Assembly: GCA_963666535.1 (NCBI GenBank)
Contig: OY762913.1
Span: forward strand, 124,001-188,000
Direction: 5' to 3'
Length of the DNA stretch: 64,000 nucleotides
Origin: G963666535 sp963666535
Lineage (GTDB): Bacteria > Bacillota > Clostridia > Oscillospirales > Oscillospiraceae
Position 1 is the first letter of the stretch; every line of letters begins with the position of its first letter. The notes below the pieces were generated by a model. The model had not been told where the DNA came from. It saw nothing but the letters and a program-made list of their open reading frames with translations, and did not search any database. The position numbers and the translations under genes were made by a program. Positions 16,734 to 24,125 of the stretch are shown here, one piece after another.

Positions 16734-17720
16734 ATGAAAGCCCTGATTTGGACCGTCAAGCAGCGGGTAGCGCTTTTTTCTGACCTGGCCGTCCTACCCG
16801 CCGATTGGGTGCTGGTCTATCTCCCCCCCGACGCTGCGGAAAACGAAGTCCTTGCGGCTGCAGCCGATGCCGACTTTATTTTCGCCGACGCCATCCGACC
16901 CATCAGTGGCAATCTGATCCGTTCCATGCCCAATCTTAAATGCATCCACTCCGAAGGCGTGGCGTTCAACGCCATTGACGTCGCCGCCGCCACAGAGCGC
17001 GGCGTTTATGTGTGTAACAACCCCGGGGTCAACGCCGGCGCGGTGGCGGAGCAGACGATTTTGCTCATGCTGGCAGTTCTGCGCCACTTCACCGAGGGGG
17101 AGACCATGCTTCGGGCCGGTCGGCAGATGGAACTGAAAACCGCGTTATCGTTGGGCAAGCTCCATGAGCTGGGCTCCTGTCATGTGGGGCTGGTGGGACT
17201 TGGCGCGATCGGCAAGGCCACGGCAAAATTGCTGCGTGCCTTTGGCTGCAAGGTCAGCTATTACAATCGCCATCAGGCTGACGCGGAGACCGAGAAGGAG
17301 CTGCAGCTTTCCTATCTTTCCCTCACAGAGCTGCTTTCCTCCTGTGATATCATCAGTCTCCACGTTCCCGTCACGCCGGACACCACTCACATGATCTGCC
17401 GCACCACCCTTGCGCAGATGAAGCCATCGTCCATCCTGATTAACACCGCCCGGGGCGATCTGGTGTGCCAGCAGGATCTGCGGGACGCCATCCTCTCGGG
17501 GCAAATTGCCGGTGCCGGACTGGATACTCTTTCGCCGGAACCGGTCACCATCGACAATCCGCTGCTCCAACTGCCGGAAGAATACCGCTACCGCATTCTG
17601 TTCTCGCCCCATGTGGGCGGCACCACAGCGCAGGCCTTCCAAACCGCGCACAAAAACGTGTGGAACGCCTTTCTCGCCGTATCTCGCGGCGAGAAGCCCC
17701 TGCATCGCGTCAATTTATAA
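16734..17720 (+). CDS. D-isomer-specific 2-hydroxyacid dehydrogenase (NAD-dependent)
   Basis: The 328-aa oxidoreductase has the family fold: a split substrate domain and a central NAD domain with GLGAIG (155-160). The catalytic set is complete: Arg240 in NTARGDL, Glu269 in SPEPV and His293 in SPHVGG. The family includes phosphoglycerate, lactate and glycerate dehydrogenases; the substrate cannot be fixed here. The ATG at 16734 follows AAAAGGAG, and the in-frame extension to 16638 has no ribosome-binding site. The 5' region contains a hairpin CTTCCCCT/AGGGGAAG (16667-16691) after a TACAAT box at 16642. It is monocistronic with its own terminator. Confidence 0.9.
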   Translation: MKALIWTVKQRVALFSDLAVLPADWVLVYLPPDAAENEVLAAAADADFIFADAIRPISGNLIRSMPNLKCIHSEGVAFNAIDVAAATERGVYVCNNPGVNAGAVAEQTILLMLAVLRHFTEGETMLRAGRQMELKTALSLGKLHELGSCHVGLVGLGAIGKATAKLLRAFGCKVSYYNRHQADAETEKELQLSYLSLTELLSSCDIISLHVPVTPDTTHMICRTTLAQMKPSSILINTARGDLVCQQDLRDAILSGQIAGAGLDTLSPEPVTIDNPLLQLPEEYRYRILFSPHVGGTTAQAFQTAHKNVWNAFLAVSRGEKPLHRVNL

Positions 17721-17726
17721 TGGAAT

Positions 17727-17764
17727 AAAAAGCCGGCTCATACGATCGTATGGGCCGGCTTTTT
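17727..17764. terminator. Bidirectional terminator (dehydrogenase / iscU)
   Basis: AAAAAGCCGGC and its complement GCCGGCTTTTT flank an inner palindrome CATACGATCGTATG, between convergent genes. Confidence 0.9.
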
Positions 17765-17793
17765 CAAGCGACAATGAGTGTCATTCAGACGCG

Positions 17794-18234
17794 TCATCCG
17801 CACTGGCATGCGGCACAGGCGTTGTTACTGGAGTAGTCGCCGCCCAGGATGGCGACCGGGTCCATCCCCTGCCGCTTGTAGTAGTCTGTCAGCGCGGCTT
17901 TCACAGCTTCCTCCGCCAATACCGAACAGTGCAGCTTTTGCGGGGGCAGCCCGTCCAGCGCCTCGGTCACCGCAAAATTGGTCAGGGCAAGCGCCTCGTC
18001 GATGGTTTTCCCCCGGATCATTTCCGTAGCCATGGACGAGGTAGCAATGGCCGAGCCGCAGCCAAAGGTCTTGAACTTTACATCGGTAATGACCCCGCCC
18101 TCAATTTTCAGGTACATCTTCATAATGTCGCCGCACACGGGATTTCCAACTTCCCCAACGGCATTGGCATCGGGCAGTTCCCCTACATTGCGGGGATTTT
18201 GGAAATGATCCATCACTTTTTCAGAGTAAAGCAT
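17794..18234 (-). CDS. iscU: Fe-S cluster assembly scaffold, IscU/NifU N-terminal type
   Basis: The 146-aa scaffold accepts sulfur from the desulfurase encoded just upstream and assembles Fe-S clusters. Three conserved cysteines are at 34 (PVCGD), 59 (FGCGSA) and 103 (LHCSVLAE), with the conserved Asp36. The C-terminus ends in a Cys-rich ACAACQCG extension that could bind metal; its role is unknown. The ATG at 18234 gives the canonical start MLYSEKVMDHF, with GGAAGAAG upstream. The gene begins 17 bases after nifS on the same strand. No IscR regulator or ferredoxin gene is adjacent. Confidence 0.95.
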   Translation of the reverse strand: MLYSEKVMDHFQNPRNVGELPDANAVGEVGNPVCGDIMKMYLKIEGGVITDVKFKTFGCGSAIATSSMATEMIRGKTIDEALALTNFAVTEALDGLPPQKLHCSVLAEEAVKAALTDYYKRQGMDPVAILGGDYSSNNACAACQCG

Positions 18235-18251
18235 AGGGCACTTCTTCCTTT

Positions 18252-19442
18252 CTAGCTGATTTTCCAATTGGGGGAATTGGTCGTGCTATCCCACACGGGG
18301 GACATGTCTCGCAGCCGCGCCACCACGGCGGGCACGGCCTCCAAAATGCGGTCGATTTCGGCATCCGTGGTCTCGTCGCCGATGGTAAGACGCAGAGAGC
18401 CGTGCGCCAACGCATGGGGCAGGCCAATGGCCAGCAAAACGTGGGAGGGGTCCAACGAGGCGGACGAGCAGGCGGAACCCGAGGATGCGCAGATACCGTA
18501 CTCATCCAGCAGCAATAGAAGGGATTCTCCTTCTACTGCCTCAAACACAAAGGAGGCCGTTCCCGGCAGGCGCAACGTGGGATGTCCGGTCAAGCGGGAA
18601 CATGGAATGGTCAGAAGGCCGCCGATCAGCTTGTCCCGCAGAGCGGTGATGCGGCGGGTATCCTCCTCTAAAGTAGCTGTGCGCTCGCGCAGCGCAGCAG
18701 CCAATCCGACGATACCCGGCACATTTTCGGTTCCCGAGCGCCGCCCCCGTTCCTGCCCCCCGCCGTAAATGAGGGGTGGAAGCACCAGCCCTTTCCTGCA
18801 AAAGAGTGCGCCAACCCCTTTGGGCCCATGAAATTTGTGGCCGGAGAGCGAGAGAAGGTCCACCCCAAGTTCTTTCACGTTCAGGGGAATATGGCCTGCC
18901 GCCTGCACAGCGTCGGTGTGAAACAGCGCACCTGCCTCGTGAGCAATCTCGCAGAGCTCGTGGATGGGTTCTATGGTGCCAATTTCATTATTGGCGGTCA
19001 TGATGGAGACCAAGGCCGTGTCTTTACAAAGCGCGGCTCTCAGCTGGGCGGGAGAGACAAGACCCTTTTCGTCCACCGGCAGATAGGTCGCCTCATACCC
19101 CTCCTTTTCCATGGCGGCGCAGGTGTGAAGAACGGCGTGGTGTTCTATGGCCGTTGTGATGATGTGGTTACCGCGGTTGGCCCGGGCGACAGCGCCGCCC
19201 AGCAGCGCCCAATTATCGCTTTCGGTGCCGCCGGAGGTGAAGAAAATCTCTTTTGGTTCCGCCCCGATGCAGACCGCCACCTCCTCCCGGGCGCGAGTTA
19301 CGATCGTTTTTGCATTTTGCCCGTGGCGGTATAGGGCGGAAGGATTTCCATATTCCGTGGTAAAACATGCAGTCATGGCCGCCAGGGCGGCACTGGAAAT
19401 CCGCGTGGTGGCAGCGTTGTCCGCATATATAAACTGTGACAT
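18252..19442 (-). CDS. nifS: Cysteine desulfurase (NifS/IscS)
   Basis: This 396-aa PLP enzyme converts cysteine to alanine and transfers persulfide sulfur. It shows HHAVLHTC, the PLP-binding Lys203 in SGHKFHGPKG and the catalytic loop CASSGSACSS with Cys325. It heads the nifS-iscU operon and supplies Fe-S assembly; ThiI, encoded 7 kb away, also needs such a donor, though no direct link is visible. Start ATG at 19442 follows AAAGGGA. A TTGATT-17-TAATAT promoter lies at 19478-19506. Confidence 0.97.
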   Translation of the reverse strand: MSQFIYADNAATTRISSAALAAMTACFTTEYGNPSALYRHGQNAKTIVTRAREEVAVCIGAEPKEIFFTSGGTESDNWALLGGAVARANRGNHIITTAIEHHAVLHTCAAMEKEGYEATYLPVDEKGLVSPAQLRAALCKDTALVSIMTANNEIGTIEPIHELCEIAHEAGALFHTDAVQAAGHIPLNVKELGVDLLSLSGHKFHGPKGVGALFCRKGLVLPPLIYGGGQERGRRSGTENVPGIVGLAAALRERTATLEEDTRRITALRDKLIGGLLTIPCSRLTGHPTLRLPGTASFVFEAVEGESLLLLLDEYGICASSGSACSSASLDPSHVLLAIGLPHALAHGSLRLTIGDETTDAEIDRILEAVPAVVARLRDMSPVWDSTTNSPNWKIS

Positions 19443-19477
19443 AACGCATATCCCTTTCTTTTGTTTCCTATATCATT

Positions 19478-19506
19478 ATATTACTATATGATTAGTATGA
19501 AATCAA
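19478..19506 (-). promoter_or_regulatory. Promoter of nifS-iscU
   Basis: On the minus strand TTGATT (19506-19501), 17 bases and TAATAT (19483-19478) lie in an AT-rich stretch upstream of nifS. Confidence 0.6.
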
Positions 19507-19561
19507 GAGCAAAATGAGAAATCCGAAAAAATTACCTGAGAGGGTTTCTCACATCAGGGGG

Positions 19562-19590
19562 TTGACTTTAGGACTTAAAAGTGCTAAAGT
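19562..19590 (+). promoter_or_regulatory. Promoter of the aroF-tyrA leader
   Basis: TTGACT (19562-19567), 17 bases and TAAAGT (19585-19590) lie 31 bases before the leader peptide ATG. Confidence 0.7.
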
Positions 19591-19621
19591 ACAGAAAGAA
19601 TGAATTGAAGGAGTGTTCGCC

Positions 19622-19699
19622 ATGCTGTGCGCAGTTCGCTTTGCATACAAATATTACCGCTGCTATCGCAGCGGCAGCTTTGCATCCCCAAAACGGTGA
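19622..19699 (+). CDS. Tyr-rich leader peptide of the aroF-tyrA operon (25 aa)
   Basis: ATG at 19622 has GAAGGAG about nine bases upstream and encodes a 25-residue peptide whose middle, FAYKYYRCY, holds four Tyr codons and one Phe codon in nine positions. Its Tyr codons lie directly beside a hairpin CCGCTGC (19657-19663)/GCAGCGG (19668-19674), and a terminator follows at 19725 before DAHP synthase. Position, codon content and downstream pathway fit a transcription-attenuation leader sensing tyrosine (and perhaps phenylalanine) charging. No protein function is expected. Confidence 0.65.
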   Translation: MLCAVRFAYKYYRCYRSGSFASPKR

Positions 19700-19724
19700 C
19701 GCACAAAAGCAAGGAAACCCCTTG

Positions 19725-19760
19725 ACTGCGGCAGCCCGTTTGGGCCGCCGCAGTTTTATT
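19725..19760 (+). terminator. Attenuator terminator before aroF
   Basis: ACTGCGGC (19725-19732) pairs with GCCGCAGT (19747-19754), with inner GCCC/GGGC pairs, followed by TTTTATT. TCGCAG (19666-19671) in the leader-peptide region can pair with CTGCGG (19726-19731), offering an alternative fold. Confidence 0.75.
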
Positions 19761-19806
19761 GCATAGGGGCGGTTTTTCCCACCCCCAAAAGGAAGGAATT
19801 TTTCGT

Positions 19807-20826
19807 ATGATTATTATTATGAAGCCGGATTTTTTACCGGAGCAGTTAGCAGCCGCGAAACAGGAAATGGAAGCCTGCGGCGTAACTGTTATGGTGTCCA
19901 AGGGCAGCGAGACGACGATTTTAGGCGCTGAGGGCAACACAGGCAATGTGGATCTGGAAAAAATGGAGCAACTGCCCGGTGTGGACCGGGTCATGCGGGT
20001 CTCGGAGCCGTACAAAAAGGCCAACCGGAAATACCACCCGGATGACACCGTGATCACGCTGCCGGGCGGCGCGGCGATTGGCGGGGAAAAGCTGGCTGTC
20101 ATCGCCGGGCCTTGCTCGGTGGAAACACCGGAGCAAATTTCCCTTGTGGCCCAGCGGGTCAAGGCGGCGGGGGCCGCAGCGCTCCGGGGCGGCGCATTTA
20201 AACCCCGCACCTCACCCTACTCCTTTCAGGGGCTGGCTGACGAGGGCATCCGCCTGTTGCAGGCAGCAAAACAGGCGACGGGGCTTCCCATCGTCACCGA
20301 GATCATGTCCACAGAGGATATTGCTATGTTCCAGGACTGTGTGGACGTCATTCAGGTTGGCGCCCGGAATATGCAAAACTTCGATCTGCTTAAGCAGCTT
20401 GGTAAACGCACCACCAAACCCGTCCTACTCAAGCGGGGCATGTCCGCCACCATTGAGGAATGGCTCATGTCTGCCGAGTATATCATGTCCGGCGGCAATC
20501 ACAACGTTATTTTGTGCGAACGCGGTATCCGCACTGTGGAGACCTATACCCGCAACACCCTGGACTTATCCGCGGTCTTGGCGGTCAAAAAGCAGTCTCA
20601 CCTGCCCATTCTGGTGGACCCCTCCCACGCCTGCGGCAAAGCATGGATGGTGGAGCGTATGGCTATGGCCGCGGTTGCCGCCGGCGCCGATGGACTGATC
20701 ATTGAGGTGCACAACGACCCCAAAAATGCCTGGTGCGACGGCGCCCAGTCGATTACGCCGGACGGATTTGACGCACTCATGCCAAAACTGCACGCTATCG
20801 CTCATTGCGTGGGCCGCACGCTGTAA
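19807..20826 (+). CDS. aroF: 3-deoxy-7-phosphoheptulonate (DAHP) synthase, type I-beta
   Basis: The enzyme condenses phosphoenolpyruvate and erythrose 4-phosphate, the first step of the shikimate pathway. A ferredoxin-like regulatory domain (about residues 1-70) precedes the catalytic barrel, which shows GPCSVE (101-106), RGGAFKPRTSPYSFQG, KRGMSAT and LVDPSHACGK. The same N-terminal domain in Thermotoga DAHP synthase mediates tyrosine inhibition, so feedback by Tyr is plausible. The ATG at 19807 follows AAGGAAGG; the longer frame to 19759 would start inside the attenuator. TyrA follows 11 bases later. Confidence 0.96.
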   Translation: MIIIMKPDFLPEQLAAAKQEMEACGVTVMVSKGSETTILGAEGNTGNVDLEKMEQLPGVDRVMRVSEPYKKANRKYHPDDTVITLPGGAAIGGEKLAVIAGPCSVETPEQISLVAQRVKAAGAAALRGGAFKPRTSPYSFQGLADEGIRLLQAAKQATGLPIVTEIMSTEDIAMFQDCVDVIQVGARNMQNFDLLKQLGKRTTKPVLLKRGMSATIEEWLMSAEYIMSGGNHNVILCERGIRTVETYTRNTLDLSAVLAVKKQSHLPILVDPSHACGKAWMVERMAMAAVAAGADGLIIEVHNDPKNAWCDGAQSITPDGFDALMPKLHAIAHCVGRTL

Positions 20827-20837
20827 AGGAGAGGGAC

Positions 20838-21680
20838 ATGAAACGAAAAATTTCGGTGATCGGCCTGGGACTGATCGGCGGGTCTTTGGCCATGGCACTG
20901 CAGGGCTTTGAACAGTTTGAGATTGTCGGCTGGGACGTCAGCCAGCCCACACTTCGCTATGCCAGGGAACACCATATCTGCGACCGCGTTGCAGCGGACG
21001 CAGTGCAAGCCGTGCGGGATGCGGATGTGGTGTACCTCTGTATGCATCCAAAGGGCATCACCGATTTTCTGACGAACCACGCCGGGGACTTCACCCCTGG
21101 AACGCTGGTCAGCGACGTGTGTGGGATCAAAGGCGCTGTGATGGATGCCGCCACCGCACTGCCGCCAGGGGTTGATTTCATCGGCAGCCACCCCATGGCT
21201 GGCACGGAGTTTTCCGGCATTGAACATGCCTTCCCCGACCTGTTTCACGGCGCGCACTATATCATGACCCCCCGGACGGACAGTACGCCGGAGCACAAGG
21301 CTTTGCTCGGCCGCATTGCAACCCACATCGGCTGCCGGGACGTGGTGGATACCACGCCGGAGGAGCATGACGCCATCATTGCCTACACCAGTCAGATGAT
21401 GCACATCATTGCCGTTGCCGTGTGCGATGACGACGGCTTATTCAACTGCCGCGGCTTTGAGGGCAGCTCCTTTCGCGGGTGTACCCGGGTTGCGGCGCTG
21501 GACGTTGGTTTGTGGACGCAGCTGTTTTCCATGAATGAAAAGGCGCTGTCCGCTGCGCTGGATCAACTGGCAACCCATCTTGACGCCTACCGCGCCGTGC
21601 TGAAAAGTGGCGACACCAAAGCACTGGCTGAAAAACTGGCCTACTCGGCCGACCGCAAGCGCAAAATGGATTTGGAATAG
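20838..21680 (+). CDS. tyrA: Prephenate dehydrogenase
   Basis: This 280-aa enzyme oxidatively decarboxylates prephenate to 4-hydroxyphenylpyruvate, committing chorismate to tyrosine. A Rossmann motif GLGLIGGS is at residues 9-16, and SHPMAGTEFSG and TPEEHD are family signatures. No ACT or chorismate mutase domain is attached. The ATG at 20838 follows AAAGGAGAGG; the shorter overlap with aroF and the spacing indicate one transcript. Together with the Tyr-codon leader it forms a tyrosine-branch operon. Confidence 0.96.
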   Translation: MKRKISVIGLGLIGGSLAMALQGFEQFEIVGWDVSQPTLRYAREHHICDRVAADAVQAVRDADVVYLCMHPKGITDFLTNHAGDFTPGTLVSDVCGIKGAVMDAATALPPGVDFIGSHPMAGTEFSGIEHAFPDLFHGAHYIMTPRTDSTPEHKALLGRIATHIGCRDVVDTTPEEHDAIIAYTSQMMHIIAVAVCDDDGLFNCRGFEGSSFRGCTRVAALDVGLWTQLFSMNEKALSAALDQLATHLDAYRAVLKSGDTKALAEKLAYSADRKRKMDLE

Positions 21681-21684
21681 ACAA

Positions 21685-21716
21685 AAGGGCGGCTGTGCCA
21701 TGGCACAGCCGCCCTT
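21685..21716. terminator. Perfect-palindrome bidirectional terminator (tyrA / membrane gene)
   Basis: A 32-base perfect palindrome, AAGGGCGGCTGTGCCA and its complement, lies between convergent genes. The T-tracts are short. Confidence 0.8.
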
Positions 21717-21729
21717 GCTTCCCTTACAG

Positions 21730-22245
21730 TTACTGATTGGCGTCGTCCTTCGCCTTTTGCTTAATCTTCTGCTTGGCTTCCCTTTGCCAGCTGATGATGG
21801 CGGCAATCTGCTCCTCGGTAAGGAGCCGGCGGGGGATCAGATTGCTGGTGGATTGGCCCTTCCCCTTGTAGGTATACAGCAGCAGATCATCCGCTGTCTT
21901 GCGAACGCGGGAGGTGTTAGCCCATGCAACCATGGCGTTCTGCTCGCCAATCTGAACGCGCCAGCCCAACGCGTCGATGTTATAGTCCATCTTCATGTCC
22001 GCAAAAGGACCCTTTTTATAAGTGCGGCGGAAGGAAAAATCATAAAAGAGAGGAACTGCAACCAAGGCGACGAGAAATACCCAAAGGTTCTTTACCTGAG
22101 CGGTTCCGATGGTAACCACGACGGAGATCATCATGACCACGATCAGTCCCAGAATGATGAGATAGGACCGGGCGGCAAGCCAATGGTTTGCCTGTAAAAA
22201 CTCATTTTGCCGAATGCCGTCAACCTTTACCTCAAATTGACCCAT
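21730..22245 (-). CDS. Membrane protein with YcxB-like features
   Basis: The 171-aa protein has an N-terminal cytosolic stretch beginning MGQFEVKVDGIRQNEF, two membrane segments (about residues 33-55 and 60-80) and a soluble C-terminal part with a Lys-rich end. The layout, and the pattern of DLLLYTYKGKG followed by IPRR, resembles YcxB-like proteins of unknown function. Its ATG shares a base with the proS stop (TGATG), so translation is probably coupled to proS. I see no enzymatic motif. Confidence 0.8.
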   Translation of the reverse strand: MGQFEVKVDGIRQNEFLQANHWLAARSYLIILGLIVVMMISVVVTIGTAQVKNLWVFLVALVAVPLFYDFSFRRTYKKGPFADMKMDYNIDALGWRVQIGEQNAMVAWANTSRVRKTADDLLLYTYKGKGQSTSNLIPRRLLTEEQIAAIISWQREAKQKIKQKAKDDANQ

Positions 22246-23684
22246 CAGTACGCCACCCCCCAATAAATCATTTTCTTCGCAGGTTTGCCGCAGATAGCGC
22301 AGGTATCGCCCAAATGCTCCTGCTGGAACGGGATGCAGCGGGACGAAACGCCCGCTTCCTCCTTCATGCGCAGCTCACACTGGAGATCACCGCACCACAT
22401 GGTCTTTGCAAAGCCGCCGCAGGCCTCCATCTTCTCCTTGACCTCTTCCAGCGATGTGCAGGCATAGGTGTTATCGTTCAAATTTTTAAGCGCCTTGTCG
22501 TAAAGTGCGTCATGAATCTCGTTGAGCAGTGTGGCCACCTTGGTCTCCACCTCATCCAGTGAAACAAAGATCTTCTCCCGGTTATCGCGGCGTACGATGA
22601 CGCACTGCTTGTTTTCAATATCTTTGGGGCCAAGCTCAATCCGAAGGGGCACGCCCTTCATCTCATGCTCGGCGAATTTCCAGCCGGGAGACTGTTCGGA
22701 GGAATCCATCTTCACCCGAACGCCGGCCACAGCCAAACGAGCACGGAGTGCATCGGCGGCCTCAAGCACGCCCTCCTTATGCTGGGCCACAGGGATCACC
22801 ATAACCTGGGTGGGGGCAATGCGGGGTGGGAGCACCAGCCCGCTGTTGTCGCCATGGGTCATGATAATGCCGCCGATGATGCGAGTAGACAACCCCCAAG
22901 AAGTTTGGTGGGGATAAGCCTGCTTGTTCTCCTTATCGGTAAAAGTAATATCAAAAGCCCGGGCGAATCCGTCGCCGAAGTAATGGCTGGTGCCGGACTG
23001 AAGGGCCTTGCGGTCGTGCATCATGCACTCAATGGTGTAGGTATCCTCGGCCCCGGAAAACTTCTCTTTGTCGGTTTTCACGCCGCGCACCACAGGCATA
23101 GCCAATATCTTCTCGCAAAAGTCGGCGTACACCTCAAGCTGCTGGCGGGTCTCGGCAATTGCCTCCTCGGCGGTGGCGTGCATGGTGTGGCCTTCCTGCC
23201 ACAAAAACTCGCGGTGGCGAAGAAACGGTCTGCTGGTTTTTTCCCAGCGAAGAACGCTGCACCACTGGTTATACAGCTTGGGTAGGTCGCGCCAGGAATG
23301 AATGATGTTGGCGTAATGCTCGCAAAACAGCGTTTCGGAGGTGGGGCGAATGCACAGCCGCTCCTCCAGCTTTTCATTGCCGCCGTGGGTCACCCACGCA
23401 CACTCCGGGGCAAACCCCTTCACATGGTCCTTTTCTTTCTGCAAAAGGGATTCCGGGATCAGCATGGGCAAATACACGTTTTCGTGGCCGTCCTCCTTAA
23501 ACCTGGCGTCCAGTTCCTTCTGGATATTCTCCCACAGCGCATAGCCATATGGGCGAAGGATAAACAGTCCCTTCACGCTGGAATAGTCAATCAGCTCCGC
23601 CTTGGTACAGACATCCGTGTACCATTTGGCAAAGTCGGTTTCCATATCGGTGATCTGCTCAACCTGCTTTTTGTCCTGTGCCAT
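22245..23684 (-). CDS. proS: Prolyl-tRNA synthetase (short, archaeal/eukaryal-type)
   Basis: The 479-aa class II synthetase charges tRNA-Pro. It has motif 1 near PYGYALWENI, motif 2 with RPTSETLFCEHYANIIHSWRDLP and FLRHREFLWQEGHT, and motif 3 with GLVLPPRIAP. It lacks the editing insertion of the typical bacterial ProRS and carries a C-terminal extension with Cys residues (CICGKPAKK), as in ProS type 3, common in Clostridia. No T-box leader is visible; the gene has a plain promoter at 23737-23765. A small membrane protein gene is coupled downstream. Confidence 0.97.
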   Translation of the reverse strand: MAQDKKQVEQITDMETDFAKWYTDVCTKAELIDYSSVKGLFILRPYGYALWENIQKELDARFKEDGHENVYLPMLIPESLLQKEKDHVKGFAPECAWVTHGGNEKLEERLCIRPTSETLFCEHYANIIHSWRDLPKLYNQWCSVLRWEKTSRPFLRHREFLWQEGHTMHATAEEAIAETRQQLEVYADFCEKILAMPVVRGVKTDKEKFSGAEDTYTIECMMHDRKALQSGTSHYFGDGFARAFDITFTDKENKQAYPHQTSWGLSTRIIGGIIMTHGDNSGLVLPPRIAPTQVMVIPVAQHKEGVLEAADALRARLAVAGVRVKMDSSEQSPGWKFAEHEMKGVPLRIELGPKDIENKQCVIVRRDNREKIFVSLDEVETKVATLLNEIHDALYDKALKNLNDNTYACTSLEEVKEKMEACGGFAKTMWCGDLQCELRMKEEAGVSSRCIPFQQEHLGDTCAICGKPAKKMIYWGVAY

Positions 23685-23736
23685 ATATAATCCTCAATCC
23701 TTCTTCGCAGTAGTCATCATGCAATGCAATACAAGT

Positions 23737-23765
23737 ATTTTATGCATTCAAGGCTGAAAAGTCAA
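23737..23765 (-). promoter_or_regulatory. Promoter of proS
   Basis: On the minus strand TTGACT (23765-23760), 17 bases and TAAAAT (23742-23737). Confidence 0.8.
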
Positions 23766-23817
23766 GCAATTCGCCCGTCCTTTTCCCCCGGTCGCTGGCA
23801 AATATGGTCGCTTTTTG

Positions 23818-23846
23818 TTGACAATGTGTTTTCTGACTGATACAAT
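23818..23846 (+). promoter_or_regulatory. Promoter of the Moco-like riboswitch transcript
   Basis: TTGACA (23818-23823), 17 bases and TACAAT (23841-23846). The aptamer starts about 16 bases further on. Confidence 0.85.
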
Positions 23847-23861
23847 TGCGAAAATGAATAT

Positions 23862-23976
23862 GATTTTCGAGCCGCATCGTCTAAAAGCTTTGCTCATGAA
23901 GCTGCGGCCTGAACCCTTTCGGGTTCACAGGGATATTGCCGGAAACAGTGTATCCTTCCGTTTTGAAAAGAAAATC
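23862..23976 (+). ncRNA. Molybdenum/tungsten cofactor (Moco/Tuco)-like riboswitch aptamer
   Basis: The closing helix is GATTTTC (23862-23868)/GAAAATC (23970-23976). Inside are GAGCCG, the stem GCCGCA (23871-23876)/TGCGGC (23903-23908), a hairpin GAACCC/GGGTTC (23911-23926), then ACAGGGA and GCCGGAAAC-GTG-ATCCTTCCG (about 23938-23960). As I recall the Moco RNA motif, this order of conserved blocks matches it; I cannot run a covariance search. No cobalamin or T-box elements are present. Confidence 0.7.
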
Positions 23977-24017
23977 AAGTACGGGCAGTTTTTCTGCCCT
24001 ATTGTTGCATCTGTGTG

Positions 24018-24053
24018 CGGCGTACTTTGATTTTCAAGGTGCGCCGTTTTTTT
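24018..24053 (+). terminator. Riboswitch-controlled terminator
   Basis: CGGCGTACTTT (24018-24028) pairs with AAGGTGCGCCG (24036-24046), then T7. The competing antiterminator is GAAAATCAAGTAC (23970-23982) with GTACTTTGATTTTC (24022-24035). Since GAAAATC is also the 3' arm of the aptamer's closing helix, ligand binding should favour termination (OFF switch). Confidence 0.85.
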
Positions 24054-24125
24054 GCGGCTTTTTCTGGTCAAACGCCGCATTGGCATTGACATATCAACTC
24101 CCTCATAAGAAAGGAAGCCTATGTA

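Noticed and set aside
19590..19806. T-box leader for aroF
   Set aside because: No conserved T-box sequence; the leader ORF with Tyr codons and terminator explains the region better.
23685..23816. T-box leader for proS
   Set aside because: The region before proS is short, with a simple promoter; no specifier stem or GGTGG-type antiterminator block is present.
23845..24055. Cobalamin riboswitch before the FecCD-type transporter
   Set aside because: The B12-box blocks of cobalamin RNAs are absent; the conserved blocks match the Moco-like pattern instead.
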